From an uncultured Pedobacter sp. (lineage in GTDB: Bacteria > Bacteroidota > Bacteroidia > Sphingobacteriales > Sphingobacteriaceae), in the NCBI RefSeq assembly GCF_946480185.1, contig NZ_CAMLIG010000009.1, forward strand, positions 1 to 64,000: a DNA stretch of 64,000 nucleotides, given 5' to 3'. A program made the translations under genes and the position numbers. The notes beneath the pieces are model-generated. The model was not told the origin of the DNA. It ran no database searches and saw only the letters and a program-made list of their open reading frames with translations. This document shows, in pieces, positions 18,284-27,612 of the stretch. Positions within the stretch are counted from its first letter, which is position 1, and each line of letters begins with the position of its first letter.

Positions 18284-18479
18284 GATTTTTTGCGATTTAT
18301 ACGATAAAAAAATGATTATCGCCCCCTAAATTTGGGAGTGCAATATTAGCTAATAATTTTTATAATTAAAAACGAATTTTGAAATTAAGTTTTAAAAGTT
18401 CTTTATGTCTATTCAAAATCCTTCCAGAATCACAATCCTCTTTACTCGAATGACAGAGAAATTATAAGTCTGCAAAATG

Positions 18480-19154
18480 TTATTCCAATAAATCTGGTCT
18501 TCTTTCCTGCGTTCTCCTCAAAGCTTCATCGTGTCGCCAGTTTTCTATTTTGGTCTGGTCGCCACTCAACAGAATCGCTGGCACTTTATGGCCGTTCCAA
18601 TCTGCCGGACGGGAATATACAGGAGCATCCAACAGCTCGCCCTGAAAAGAGTCTGACAGTGCTGAGGTCTCGTCATTAAGTACACCGGGAATCAGCCGAA
18701 CAACGGCGTCCACCACAATAGCGGCCGGCAGTTCTCCGCCAGACAAAACATAATCACCAATGGAAAGCTCGCGAGTAACGTAAATATCGCGGATACGCTG
18801 GTCGATACCTTTATAATGTCCGCACAAAATCATGATGTTTCCTTTGCTTGAAAGCTCATTTGCGATAGTTTGGTTAAGCGTAATACCGTCCGGAGTCATA
18901 AAAATAATTTCATCGTAATCCCGTTCCGCTTTTAGCTTTTCAATGCACTTTGCGAAAGGCTCTATTTGCATTACCATTCCGCTACCCCCACCATACGGAT
19001 AATCATCAACGCTTTTTTGTTTATTGTGCGCATAATCTCTTAGGTTATGAACTACAATTTCGACTTTGCCTTTTTTTTGTGCCCTCTGCAAAATGGAATG
19101 TGCAAACGGACTCTCTAGCAACCCCGGTAAAACGGTTATAATATCAAAACGCAT
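18480..19154 (-). CDS. trmD: tRNA (guanine-37-N1)-methyltransferase
   Basis: A product of 224 residues from [11 protein letters not shown]; the preceding codon is also ATG (19155-19157). It methylates G37 next to the anticodon and so prevents frameshifting. The SPOUT-family deep-knot AdoMet-binding segments are present ([17 protein letters not shown] and [16 protein letters not shown]), as is the C-terminal helical domain ([18 protein letters not shown]). The frame is open further upstream, but that part overlaps the acetyltransferase gene, so the start at the gene junction is chosen. Confidence 0.96.
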   Translation of the reverse strand: MRFDIITVLPGLLESPFAHSILQRAQKKGKVEIVVHNLRDYAHNKQKSVDDYPYGGGSGMVMQIEPFAKCIEKLKAERDYDEIIFMTPDGITLNQTIANELSSKGNIMILCGHYKGIDQRIRDIYVTRELSIGDYVLSGGELPAAIVVDAVVRLIPGVLNDETSALSDSFQGELLDAPVYSRPADWNGHKVPAILLSGDQTKIENWRHDEALRRTQERRPDLLE

Positions 19155-19158
19155 CATT

Positions 19159-19704
19159 TTATTTTTGTTTATCCCAATCTTTATGATTGATCGCAAATTC
19201 GATGTGGTGAGTTTTTACGCCTTTATCTTCTTTCGTGAATTCTTTAATTTTGATGGCGCCAAGCTTTTGAACCGCTTTCTGTGATCTTAAATTAGTTGCC
19301 CCAACATGAAAAAGCAAGTTTTTTATGCCCTGTTTAAAGGCATAATTTATCATCAACATTTTTACGGATTTGTTAACGGCTGTTCCCCAATATTTTCTGG
19401 CCAAAAAAGTATAACCAATTGCAATGCTCGCATCTGCCGGATCATCATTATAAAATCTGCTTGAGCCAATAACCTCTTGGGTAACGCTGTCGCGAATTAA
19501 AAATGCCGATTGGCCTTCTATCGCCTTTTTAAAAAATCTTTCAAAAACGTCTCGCTGATATCGATCAAAAGATGGATGCTGTTCCCATATCAATTTATCA
19601 GAAGCTACGAAATATAAATCCTCAAAGTCTGACGGCACTAAAGGTTTTAGGGTTACCCATTCATTTTTCAAATCCTCGGGTTGCCAGTTTATCGTAGTAT
19701 TCAT
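19159..19704 (-). CDS. GNAT family N-acetyltransferase (RimJ/RimL type)
   Basis: A product of 181 residues. The GNAT fold is recognisable: [14 protein letters not shown] at the start, the [10 protein letters not shown] strand, [20 protein letters not shown] around the acetyl-CoA pyrophosphate loop, and [15 protein letters not shown] near the end. RimJ/RimL-type enzymes acetylate protein N-termini or small molecules; the substrate here is unknown. It lies between rimM and trmD, ten bases after rimM and two bases before trmD, so it is probably co-transcribed with this translation operon. Confidence 0.88.
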   Translation of the reverse strand: MNTTINWQPEDLKNEWVTLKPLVPSDFEDLYFVASDKLIWEQHPSFDRYQRDVFERFFKKAIEGQSAFLIRDSVTQEVIGSSRFYNDDPADASIAIGYTFLARKYWGTAVNKSVKMLMINYAFKQGIKNLLFHVGATNLRSQKAVQKLGAIKIKEFTKEDKGVKTHHIEFAINHKDWDKQK

Positions 19705-19713
19705 TTTTATGAT

Positions 19714-20229
19714 TTATAATTCCAACAAACCTTCGGGTAAATCAAAATGCACCGCTTTCTTGTCTATATCAATTTCCAAGATAAATGCTTCATTAAGCGG
19801 AATTAGCACTTCTTTTTCCTGATATTTAACGATTGCTATAAATTGCTGTGGATATTCCTGAACATCGAAAATTTCTCCCAAATCGCCACATTGAACGTCA
19901 TCGGCACTAAAACCAATTAAATCAGCGAAAAAGAATTCTCCTTTTTTACGTTTTGGTTTTAACCTGTTGGGTAAAAAAATCTTGCGTTTGGTAATGACAG
20001 TGGCTTTATCAATATGGTCAATATCTTCAAAATTAAAATACCCAATCATAGGCATAGGAATTTTGTAATTCTCAACAAAATAAGGAACTAACTTGTTGTT
20101 AATTTCTATAAAAACAGCACCTATTTTCAGTTTTTCGGGTTCGTTAAACGTAAATGCAACCTGCACCTCGCCTTTTAAACCACGGGTTTTACTGATATAA
20201 CCTATCTCAAAACAATCTTCAATTTTCAT
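19714..20229 (-). CDS. rimM: Ribosome maturation factor RimM
   Basis: A product of 171 residues from MKIEDCFEIGYISKTRGLKG. The frame is open 69 bases upstream, but that stretch holds a low-complexity inverted repeat and a TATCTTCG promoter-like box, so the inner ATG is chosen. The N-terminal RimM beta barrel (GYISKTRGLKGEVQV) and the C-terminal PRC-barrel (FFADLIGFSA, then VLIPLNEAFILEIDIDKK) are both present. RimM binds S19 and helps 30S head maturation. It leads the rimM-GNAT-trmD operon; rpsP is not next to it. Confidence 0.93.
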   Translation of the reverse strand: MKIEDCFEIGYISKTRGLKGEVQVAFTFNEPEKLKIGAVFIEINNKLVPYFVENYKIPMPMIGYFNFEDIDHIDKATVITKRKIFLPNRLKPKRKKGEFFFADLIGFSADDVQCGDLGEIFDVQEYPQQFIAIVKYQEKEVLIPLNEAFILEIDIDKKAVHFDLPEGLLEL

Positions 20230-20256
20230 TTGAACTGCGAAGATACGATAATTGGG

Positions 20257-20317
20257 TTTTAGGTTATAAGTTAAGTTTCGTGAACAAATGCTCCACAATT
20301 CAACTTATAACCTAAAA
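20257..20317. repeat. AT-rich inverted repeat upstream of rimM
   Basis: TTTTAGGTTATAAGTT (20257-20272) and AACTTATAACCTAAAA (20302-20317) are a perfect 16-bp inverted repeat with a 29-base loop. It is followed to about 20395 by CCTAACAAACC and AAAACCTAACC words, the reverse complement of those after the metZ-like gene. Confidence 0.6.
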
Positions 20318-20388
20318 TTTACTACTTATGACTAAAAATCCTGTAAAGCCTAACAAACCAACAAACTAAAACCTAACCAACTAAAAAA

Positions 20389-21678
20389 CTACCTATCCAA
20401 AGCGTCATTTACCAAAGTTTCAAACTGGCTAAAAAGTTCTTGTTTATGAATTGCTGGGTAAACTTGAGTCATTAAAACTGCGATAGATTTACGTTGCGGA
20501 TCAATCCAAAAAGTGGTATTAAATGCGCCACCCCAGCTTAATTTACCAACTTTAGCGCCGTTCTTAACCCCATCGGCAGTTGTAATTTCGAAACCTAGAC
20601 CGAATTTATCTTTACCTACATTAAGGTCGCCAATTTGATTCGTAGTCATTTCTTTAACAGATTCTGGTTTTAAGATTTGTTTACCATTAAAACTTCCGTC
20701 ATTCAAAATCATCTGCAAAAACTTGGCATAATCGTCAACAGTTGAGATAAGGCCAGAACCCCCAGAAAAATAAGTTCTTGCACCCGTAATTGGATAATTT
20801 ACGTTATAACCCTGACTAATTACCGGCAAACGTTCTAACCTTCCGGTTTTGGTTTCTCCGTACATTACTGCAAGCCGATTTCTTTTTTCCACAGGTAAAA
20901 AGAAATAAGTATCAACCATACCCAATGGTTTTAAAATGGTTTCGGCAACATATTCATCCAATTTTTTTCCGCTGGCGCACTCGATTACCGCACCTAATAC
21001 ATCAATTCCTAATCCGTAAAAAAACTGAGATCCTGGCTGTACGCCCAATGGCAACTTTGCCAAAGTTTTCATCTTATTTAAAATAAAAACACTATCGGCA
21101 ACAGCTAAATCTGGAACGCCATTTTTCTTGTAAATCATGCCCAGCCTTTTATCGGCAAAGCCATAACCGATGCCAGATGTATGCGTCATCAAATCCTTAA
21201 TGGTGATTTCCCTAACCGCATTTACGGTAGAATAACTGGTATCCGACTCATTAAAAGTTAATAGAACCTGAGGGTTGGCAAATTCTGGAATATACTTTGA
21301 AACCCGATCATTTAAATTCAGTTTACCATCTTCAATCAATTTCATTGCTGCCGCGGTAACTATCGGCTTACTCATTGACGCAATCCTGAACTCGGTAGAT
21401 GGTCTTATTAAGGCTTTTGTTTCACGGTCTCTAAATCCAAAACCTTTATCGTAAATTATTTTGCCATTCACAGCAACCAAAGCAGTTATACCAGCCGCCC
21501 AATTGTTAACCAAACCAGTTGCAAGTAAACTATCAATACGATCCAGATTTTTTTCTTCAATACTTAACTTTTTAAGATTTGTGGCAACTGTTAATCCATT
21601 TGTGGCTTTTTGCGAACATCCGGAAAGGACGAAAAATGTAGCTAAAACAAGTGCAAAATATTTTAATTTACTGTTCAT
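20389..21678 (-). CDS. Serine hydrolase of the beta-lactamase / class C PBP-like family, lipoprotein
   Basis: A product of 429 residues. A signal peptide ends in a lipobox (FVLSGC), so it is a predicted lipoprotein. The beta-lactamase-related fold shows the SxxK nucleophile motif (IASMSKPIVTAAAMKL), a Tyr motif in FFYGLGIDVLGAVIE, and a late WGGAFNTTFWIDP segment in place of the KTG box. Members act as esterases, D-aminopeptidases or peptidoglycan hydrolases; substrate not determinable. Its start lies one base after the stop codon of the AsmA-like gene, so the two are translated as a unit. Confidence 0.87.
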   Translation of the reverse strand: MNSKLKYFALVLATFFVLSGCSQKATNGLTVATNLKKLSIEEKNLDRIDSLLATGLVNNWAAGITALVAVNGKIIYDKGFGFRDRETKALIRPSTEFRIASMSKPIVTAAAMKLIEDGKLNLNDRVSKYIPEFANPQVLLTFNESDTSYSTVNAVREITIKDLMTHTSGIGYGFADKRLGMIYKKNGVPDLAVADSVFILNKMKTLAKLPLGVQPGSQFFYGLGIDVLGAVIECASGKKLDEYVAETILKPLGMVDTYFFLPVEKRNRLAVMYGETKTGRLERLPVISQGYNVNYPITGARTYFSGGSGLISTVDDYAKFLQMILNDGSFNGKQILKPESVKEMTTNQIGDLNVGKDKFGLGFEITTADGVKNGAKVGKLSWGGAFNTTFWIDPQRKSIAVLMTQVYPAIHKQELFSQFETLVNDALDR

Positions 21679-21679
21679 A

Positions 21680-23476
21680 TCATTTATTCTTTTTCTCTTC
21701 TCTTCTTTTTTTGCGTTCTTCTCTCCGTTCTTTACGGTCAGATTTATCTTTTTTAAATTGATCTGCTCTTTTCTTTAAACTCTCTTCCTTGCTTTTTGTA
21801 ATGCCAACGCTAGTTTTTAGGCCTTCAAACACGGTTTTCCACATCAGGTTAAAAAATGAGGCCCCACGTGGTCTTTGGTAACTTGGATAAGCAATCTTTA
21901 ACGGATCTTTTCCTTTAGGATTGGCATTATCTACCAATAACGCATTTGCTAAAAACGATATTATTCCCGATTTTTTCAAATTATCGTGGTCATCTTTTTT
22001 CAAGATAGCAATATTTAAGTCTGTATATCGCAAAATAAGCTTGCCTTTTGCGCCATCAACATTTCCTTTAATGTTAAACTCCATACCTTGTACCTCTCCG
22101 CTTTTAGTGGTCAGCATGGCCAAAGGTTTGGTTAAGGGATTCAACACCGTTAAATTCATCGGGCCTAAAGTTCCATCGTAAGAAAAAGCACCTTTCTTAT
22201 CTACCAAATTAAATGCAATATGGACGTCAATTTTCCCTTTGCCCATTATATAGGTTTGCAAGTACGCATCTGCAGTATGGTTTTTCTTTAAAAAGGTGGA
22301 ATCGTTAGTTACGTGGAAAATACGCCCGTTTAGGTCTTTAAAATACACTTTTCCTTTTGAGTCGGTTTTTGGATTATATTCTGTATAAGCAATATTTGTG
22401 CTTTTTATAACCACGGTATCTGCTAAAATATCCCAATTCAGTCTCTGCAAAGCCAAATTTGGGAAATTTACTCCTTTATCAATCGTTTTAGGCGGTTTTG
22501 ACCTATTTAAAAACACTTCTAAATTTCCATTACTTAGCGTAACATTGCTACTTTTAAGTCGTCGTCTTTCAATCAATTGATGAAAATTAATATTACTTAG
22601 CAGAACCGAATCAAAAGAAAGTTTATAACGTTCTTGCTGTCTTTTAAAATGTGATGCAAAAGCCATCTCATCCAATCGTGGCAATAACTCAATACCGCTG
22701 ATTGAAAGCTGTCTTTTTTGAGACGAAACGTACGCATGATTAATATTAATGCGATACATGGAGTCTGCGGTTGGGTAGCTGTAGTTATTGATTTCCGCAA
22801 TAATATCTTTAGTACTAAAAATTCTGGTGCTGTCTAAATTAGAAAGCGAATCGACCAAAATATCATTTAAACGGATATTCATTTGATCAAAAGCAGTAAT
22901 CTTAGGTTTTTTGTAAGATTGATCTACATATTTAAACTTAACATCAGTTAAAAAAATACTTGCAATTTTAAGCTCTTTCAAACTTTTCTTAATCCGCTCA
23001 TAAGGCGTCCTGTTATCGTCTTTCTTTTGAATTTGGTTGGTAAGTTTGGTGTAATAAACAGTTAGCTCTGGGTTTTGGATAGTAATGTTATTGATATCAA
23101 GTTTTTTTAGTTGATAAACTTTTAACGGTTTTACGTTTTTAAGCGATAGCTTGAAGACCTTTAGTGAAAAGATGTTTTCCGGCGCAGTCCCACTGGCTTT
23201 CATTTTCTCGTAAACTACTAAATTTGGCGTAATCTCAATGCTGTCTACAACTGCGCTTCCACTTAAAACATTTACTTGGATATCAGAGAATTTAACCGTG
23301 TACAAGCTATCGCTGGCATCTATTAACGCATCTTGAATGGCTGTAGTTAGAAGCGGTTTCCATTTTAAATTAATATAGTAAGCAACTCCACCGGCCAATA
23401 AAACCAATAACCCAATAATGGCAATAACCCACTTTAAAACCCTATGTTTTTTCTTTGGCGTAGTTGTCTGATTCAT
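21680..23476 (-). CDS. AsmA-like / DUF748-type membrane-anchored protein
   Basis: A product of 598 residues. One N-terminal membrane segment (VLKWVIAIIGLLVLLAGGVAY without the lead residues) follows a basic start. A long periplasmic beta-rich region has AsmA-like features: SDIQVNVLSGSAVVDSIEI near the start and repeated alternating strands. The last 35 residues are an extreme Lys/Arg/Glu tail (KKDKSDRKERREERKKRREE). AsmA-like proteins are linked to outer-membrane lipid transport and assembly. Family assignment is by overall shape, so moderately sure. Confidence 0.7.
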   Translation of the reverse strand: MNQTTTPKKKHRVLKWVIAIIGLLVLLAGGVAYYINLKWKPLLTTAIQDALIDASDSLYTVKFSDIQVNVLSGSAVVDSIEITPNLVVYEKMKASGTAPENIFSLKVFKLSLKNVKPLKVYQLKKLDINNITIQNPELTVYYTKLTNQIQKKDDNRTPYERIKKSLKELKIASIFLTDVKFKYVDQSYKKPKITAFDQMNIRLNDILVDSLSNLDSTRIFSTKDIIAEINNYSYPTADSMYRININHAYVSSQKRQLSISGIELLPRLDEMAFASHFKRQQERYKLSFDSVLLSNINFHQLIERRRLKSSNVTLSNGNLEVFLNRSKPPKTIDKGVNFPNLALQRLNWDILADTVVIKSTNIAYTEYNPKTDSKGKVYFKDLNGRIFHVTNDSTFLKKNHTADAYLQTYIMGKGKIDVHIAFNLVDKKGAFSYDGTLGPMNLTVLNPLTKPLAMLTTKSGEVQGMEFNIKGNVDGAKGKLILRYTDLNIAILKKDDHDNLKKSGIISFLANALLVDNANPKGKDPLKIAYPSYQRPRGASFFNLMWKTVFEGLKTSVGITKSKEESLKKRADQFKKDKSDRKERREERKKRREEKKNK

Positions 23477-23863
23477 AAATATTTATTTTTCGTCTGTAAA
23501 TCAATTACTATGCTACAAATTAGGATAAATGATCAAATAACAGATATAATAAATGTTGTTTGATTTAAATGGTGTTTCCCGAGGTTAAAATGCAGTTAAT
23601 TGTTCATGCCTTATGTTTTAAAATATAATTTTGAAATTTATTTTGGATAACGAATAAACTATTCGCGATTATTTCTTGCTTTCGTTTATAAAACTTGTTC
23701 TGAGTAAAGTAAAAAACAACGACAGCATTAAACCAACAATTGGAGCTGTTAATGAAGATATCATTGGGCAGAGTAAATCTTACAAACTACCAAAAAAGGG
23801 ATTGCCGAAGCTGAGTTAAGGAAGGAAATTTCATAGGCATCTATCTCCTTAAAGATAATGATT
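23477..23863. other. Gene-free region
   Basis: Nothing firmly identifiable. From 23658 to 23819 the plus strand is open for 53 codons and ends with IGQSKSYKLPKKGLPKLS. It has no ATG near its beginning and lies antisense to any read-through of the rprY unit. I do not call it a gene. Confidence 0.4.
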
Positions 23864-24562
23864 TTAATTTACCAACAATTTATATCCCTTTCCGTGTACG
23901 TTAATAATTTCTACTTTTGAATCTTCTTTTAGATACTTACGAAGTTTACTTAAAAAAACATCCATACTTCTTCCGTTGAAATAATTATCATCATGCCAAA
24001 TCTGTAAAAGGGCTTCCTCTCGGGTAAGTACATCGTTCATTTTCAGACATAGGAGACGGAGCAATTCCGCTTCTTTGGTGCTCACTTTTTGCGTTTGCTC
24101 TTCTCTGGAAATTAACTGAGATTGAAAATCAAAAGTATAACTGCCTATTTTGAAAACCGTAGGCTTTGGGTCTTCATTTTGGTTTAGCTGACTGCTCCTT
24201 TTTAAAAGTGCATTTATACGCAACAGCAATTCCTCAATTCTAAAAGGTTTGGTAATATAATCATCTCCGCCTAAATTAAAGGCTTCGGTTTTGTCTTCCA
24301 TCATCCCTTTTGCAGTGGCAAAAATAATGGGGACATTTGCGTTAATTTTACGGATATCTTTTGCCAAACTAAAACCATCTTTTTTAGGCATCATTACATC
24401 TAAAATGCAGATATCAAAATCGTTATCTACAAATGCTCGTAGCCCTTCGTCGCCATCTGTACATAAAACTACATCAAATTTTCCTTTTAAATTAAGGTAA
24501 TCTTCTAACAACATACCTAAGTTGGGGTCGTCTTCTACTAAAAGTACTTTTTGCTTATTCAT
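23864..24562 (-). CDS. rprY: OmpR-type response regulator (RprY-like)
   Basis: A product of 232 residues. The receiver domain has the acidic pocket VEDD (about residues 9-12), phospho-acceptor Asp55 in CILDVMMPKKDG, Thr83 in FATAKG and Lys105 in DDYITKPF. The C-terminal winged helix (VSTKEAELLRLLCLKMNDVL, then FNGRSMDVFLSKLRKYLKED) binds DNA. It follows the histidine kinase gene by 50 bases on the same strand. The RprX/RprY name is by resemblance to the Bacteroides pair; the target genes here are unknown. Confidence 0.92.
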   Translation of the reverse strand: MNKQKVLLVEDDPNLGMLLEDYLNLKGKFDVVLCTDGDEGLRAFVDNDFDICILDVMMPKKDGFSLAKDIRKINANVPIIFATAKGMMEDKTEAFNLGGDDYITKPFRIEELLLRINALLKRSSQLNQNEDPKPTVFKIGSYTFDFQSQLISREEQTQKVSTKEAELLRLLCLKMNDVLTREEALLQIWHDDNYFNGRSMDVFLSKLRKYLKEDSKVEIINVHGKGYKLLVN

Positions 24563-24612
24563 TTGCTATGTAGCTTTGTTGGGTTAGATTTATTGTGGCA
24601 ATTTTTGTAAAC

Positions 24613-26484
24613 TTAAACCAAAGGAAACTTAATCTCAAATTCGGAGCCCTTATCTTTCTCACTTTTTACGTTTATAGAGCCTTTCATTTTTTTAACGATA
24701 CTGCTCACATAACTCAAACCCAGGCCAAATCCTTTAACATCATGTAAATTTCCGGTTGGGATACGATAAAACTGTCCGAAAATTTTGCTTAACTGCTCCT
24801 TACTCATCCCGATGCCATTATCTTTTATACGGATAATTAGGTTATGGTGTTCGTTTAAAGTGGTAATGGTAATTGTTGAAGAATCTTTGCTGTATTTATT
24901 GGCATTATCAACCAAGTTATAAATTACGTTTGAGAGATGCAGTTCATCGCCAATAACCGTCGATTTTTTAGCGTTCAAATTCAAAATTATTTCGGTATTC
25001 TTTTTATGAAGTTGCAATTCCATGCTATCCACAACTGCGCTTATCAAATCATTAACCTGTTGCGGATAATGGTCTAATTTTATATCATCTTTATCTACTT
25101 TAGCTATATTAAGTACGCGTTCAATATGATTTCCTAACCTTACATTTTCATCATAAATAATCCCCGCCAGCTTATGAACTCTGGCAATATTATCATTGAT
25201 TTCAGGATCTTTAAGTGCCTCACTAGCAATCATAATGGTTGCAACCGGCGTCTTAAACTCATGAGTCATATTATTAATAAAATCCGATTTCATCTCTGCT
25301 ATTTTTTTCTGTTTTAGGATAGAAGATATAGTGTAAATAAAACTACCTGCCAAAACCAACAGCAAACTGGCAGAAGAAAGTAAAATTGTACCCATATTGC
25401 TTAAAATCACACTGTTTTTATGCGGAAAATTCACCATCAGATAACCACCATCTCTAACCATATCTTTACTAAAAAGTGTGGTTTTGTAGGTGTTTTGTGG
25501 CAAAAACTGGTTGTCTTGTTGTGATGCTGTTGAAAAAATAACAGAGTCGGCCTGCACAGAACCTATTCTGTAATTATAGTATAAGTTTATGCCTCGGTTT
25601 CTTAATTCTGCAGCAAGTAACGAGTCAATATTTTGTGCTTCCACACGTTGTTTTAAAGGTACGTTTACCTGTTGCATTTCAGATGCTATATCTTCAAAAA
25701 GAGTGCTTTTATCGGTTACTCGACCAACGGAATCCAAATAGTTTGTTACTTTTTTTGCCTGCTTTTCTGTTAGCTGTTGTTGGGATGCCAAACGAAGCTC
25801 TTTTTCAGAAATTCCTGTTAAAAAGTTAGGTTTCGGTATTGTTTTTAAAACTGTGCCCAACACAGGGTCTTGTATCATATATCGCCTTACGGTGTCTATT
25901 ACTGCAACACCTCTTTTTACCATTCGTTGGGTCGGCGGGTACACAGGTGCCTCTACCAAAGATTGTCTTTGTATGGTTTGTACGTTTCCAAACTCATCCA
26001 CCACTTCATCTACATCAACACGTAAATTAAAACTTAAAGGCTGGTTTTCTGGCTGTACAGGTCCGTTATAAACCAATCGATACGGGTATCTGCTTCTAAT
26101 TAGGCTGTCTCTAACTCGAAAAATACTATCAGATTTGGCTTGGTTTGCTTTCATCGAACGTACAAAAGCAATGGTAGAATTTTTAATTTTTTCTTCCCTT
26201 ACTGCTGTATGTTTTTGTCTTCTAGTTTGTCTGATTTTCTGGTGTTCTAGGGCAATCTCCTGATTTCGCTTATGTGCTAGATCTGCTTTATGAGCCAAAA
26301 AAACTAAAGCTTCTTTTTTTTCGAGTTTTGAGGAAACATTTCTTAAAGCTTCGTTAACCGATTGGTCAAAAAGTTGGGTTTTAAGCTCGTAAGATTCTCT
26401 GATAAAATAAAATTGCATCGCCATCACTCCCACTAATGCAAAACTCATCAGAACCATAATCAATATAATACTCTTCCGTTTCAT
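24613..26484 (-). CDS. rprX: Membrane sensor histidine kinase (RprX-like)
   Basis: A product of 623 residues. One membrane segment near residues 5-25 and another near 365-388 bracket a long periplasmic sensor region, rich in Gln, Arg and Lys (about 40-350). The HisKA domain has the phospho-acceptor His408 in NNMTHEFKTPVATIM. The HATPase domain has the N box (NVIYNLVDNANKYS), G1 (IKDNGIGMS) and G2 (GFGLGLSYV). It is the partner of the response regulator downstream. The promoter region faces truA across 270 bases that also hold a candidate small RNA. Confidence 0.93.
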   Translation of the reverse strand: MKRKSIILIMVLMSFALVGVMAMQFYFIRESYELKTQLFDQSVNEALRNVSSKLEKKEALVFLAHKADLAHKRNQEIALEHQKIRQTRRQKHTAVREEKIKNSTIAFVRSMKANQAKSDSIFRVRDSLIRSRYPYRLVYNGPVQPENQPLSFNLRVDVDEVVDEFGNVQTIQRQSLVEAPVYPPTQRMVKRGVAVIDTVRRYMIQDPVLGTVLKTIPKPNFLTGISEKELRLASQQQLTEKQAKKVTNYLDSVGRVTDKSTLFEDIASEMQQVNVPLKQRVEAQNIDSLLAAELRNRGINLYYNYRIGSVQADSVIFSTASQQDNQFLPQNTYKTTLFSKDMVRDGGYLMVNFPHKNSVILSNMGTILLSSASLLLVLAGSFIYTISSILKQKKIAEMKSDFINNMTHEFKTPVATIMIASEALKDPEINDNIARVHKLAGIIYDENVRLGNHIERVLNIAKVDKDDIKLDHYPQQVNDLISAVVDSMELQLHKKNTEIILNLNAKKSTVIGDELHLSNVIYNLVDNANKYSKDSSTITITTLNEHHNLIIRIKDNGIGMSKEQLSKIFGQFYRIPTGNLHDVKGFGLGLSYVSSIVKKMKGSINVKSEKDKGSEFEIKFPLV

Positions 26485-26584
26485 CTCTTAACAAAGATAA
26501 TGTTGTAGTTTTTAAGCTTATTTTGTTTAACAATATTTAACATTCATTAACAGAAATTAAACATATTCTTTGGCCTTCATTGTT

Positions 26585-26592
26585 TAGATTTG
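26585..26592 (+). promoter_or_regulatory. Orphan -7 promoter element (TAGATTTG)
   Basis: An exact TAnnTTTG match between rprX and truA. A transcription start about six bases downstream would give an RNA of roughly 95 nt ending at the terminator at 26663-26693. A TTTG occurs 12 bases upstream, closer than the usual 19-21. Confidence 0.35.
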
Positions 26593-26597
26593 AACCA

Positions 26598-26693
26598 TAG
26601 AAACAAAGACCTTATAAGTGGTTAAAATAAGATATTTTGTGATTAGTTTAGTTTTGGTTTAAAAGGTGTTGAGCAATCAGCACCTTTTTTTTT
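26598..26693 (+). ncRNA. Candidate small RNA with intrinsic terminator
   Basis: A plus-strand Rho-independent terminator here has no upstream gene to serve: the only gene upstream (rprX) is divergent. Together with the TAnnTTTG box at 26585 it delimits a transcript of about 95 nt with no open reading frame of note. No known RNA family is recognised. Alternatively the hairpin could attenuate a longer truA leader. Confidence 0.35.
26663..26693 (+). terminator. Rho-independent terminator with no upstream gene
   Basis: AAGGTGTTGA and TCAGCACCTT pair (one G-T) around a 4-nt GCAA loop and are followed by nine T. It lies 62 bases before the truA start codon on the truA strand. Confidence 0.75.
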
Positions 26694-26735
26694 ACCCAGT
26701 TTTTATTTCTTAGTCTTTCTAACTTAGCGATTGTT

Positions 26736-26743
26736 TAAGTTTG
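26736..26743 (+). promoter_or_regulatory. Probable truA -7 promoter element (TAAGTTTG)
   Basis: An exact TAnnTTTG match 11 bases before the truA ATG, which implies a leader of only a few bases. Confidence 0.4.
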
Positions 26744-26754
26744 TCAAAACAAAA

Positions 26755-27558
26755 ATGAGGTATTTCTTCCATATAGGTTACAGAGGCGAAAATTATCACG
26801 GGTGGCAAAAAAACAGCAAAGCAATTACCTTACAGCAAGTTATTGAAGAAAAATTGAGTCAGGTTTTAAAAACACCTGTTTTCATCAACGGCTGTGGGCG
26901 TACCGATGCGCAGGTAAACGCAAGCCAGTATTTTTTCCATACAGATATTGAAACCGAGTGTGATGAAATCTTCTTTTTTAGGTTGAACCGAATTTTACCT
27001 GATGACATCGCTGTTTTTGATGTGATTGCGATGGACGGTTTGCCACATGCCAGATTTGATGCCATTCAGCGCCGATATGATTATTTTATCCATACCTACA
27101 AAGACCCGTTTTTGAATGTTTGCAGTTCTCAGTTTTTAGATTTGAATTTAGACATCGAAAATCTAAAAAAAGCAACTTCGCTTTTAACCCAGTATAACGA
27201 TTATCGCCCTTTTTGTACTTCGCCAGATAAAAATGACCATACCATTTGCCATGTTTCTGAAGCGAAATGGCTAGTGAAAGCCGATGGAAAACAATTACGT
27301 TTTCAAATTTCATCAAATCGGTTTTTAAGCAAAATGATAAGGATTATTGTAGGCCAGTTAGTAAAGGTTGGAACCGGAAAGTTAAGTGTGAACGCCTTTG
27401 AAAATTATCTCATCAATAAAGAGACACCAAAGATTTTAAATCTTGCACCGCCCCGCGGACTTTATCTTTCAAAAGTTACCTACCCTTATTTGGATTTGGC
27501 GCCCAAAACTGAATTTATGGGTTTAAATTTTGGAGACGATGGCTGGAGGAAATTATAA
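26755..27558 (+). CDS. truA: tRNA pseudouridine(38-40) synthase
   Basis: A product of 267 residues from MRYFFHIGYRGENYHGWQ. An in-frame TTG eight codons upstream overlaps the -7 box and is rejected. TruA converts uridines 38-40 in tRNA anticodon arms to pseudouridine. The catalytic aspartate is in NGCGRTDAQVNASQ, and HARFDAIQRRYDYFI and FLSKMIRIIVGQLVKVGTG are typical. Length and order of motifs are normal. It stands alone, followed convergently by mqnD. Confidence 0.96.
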   Translation: MRYFFHIGYRGENYHGWQKNSKAITLQQVIEEKLSQVLKTPVFINGCGRTDAQVNASQYFFHTDIETECDEIFFFRLNRILPDDIAVFDVIAMDGLPHARFDAIQRRYDYFIHTYKDPFLNVCSSQFLDLNLDIENLKKATSLLTQYNDYRPFCTSPDKNDHTICHVSEAKWLVKADGKQLRFQISSNRFLSKMIRIIVGQLVKVGTGKLSVNAFENYLINKETPKILNLAPPRGLYLSKVTYPYLDLAPKTEFMGLNFGDDGWRKL

Positions 27559-27612
27559 GTAGAAGTTTTGAGCCAACGAGAATCCTCAATTAACGTGTTG
27601 TTTATTAATATT

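Noticed and set aside
23658..23819. 53-codon open stretch between the AsmA-like gene and rprY
   Set aside because: No start codon at a sensible place, no domain and no visible promoter; may be chance or a decayed gene.
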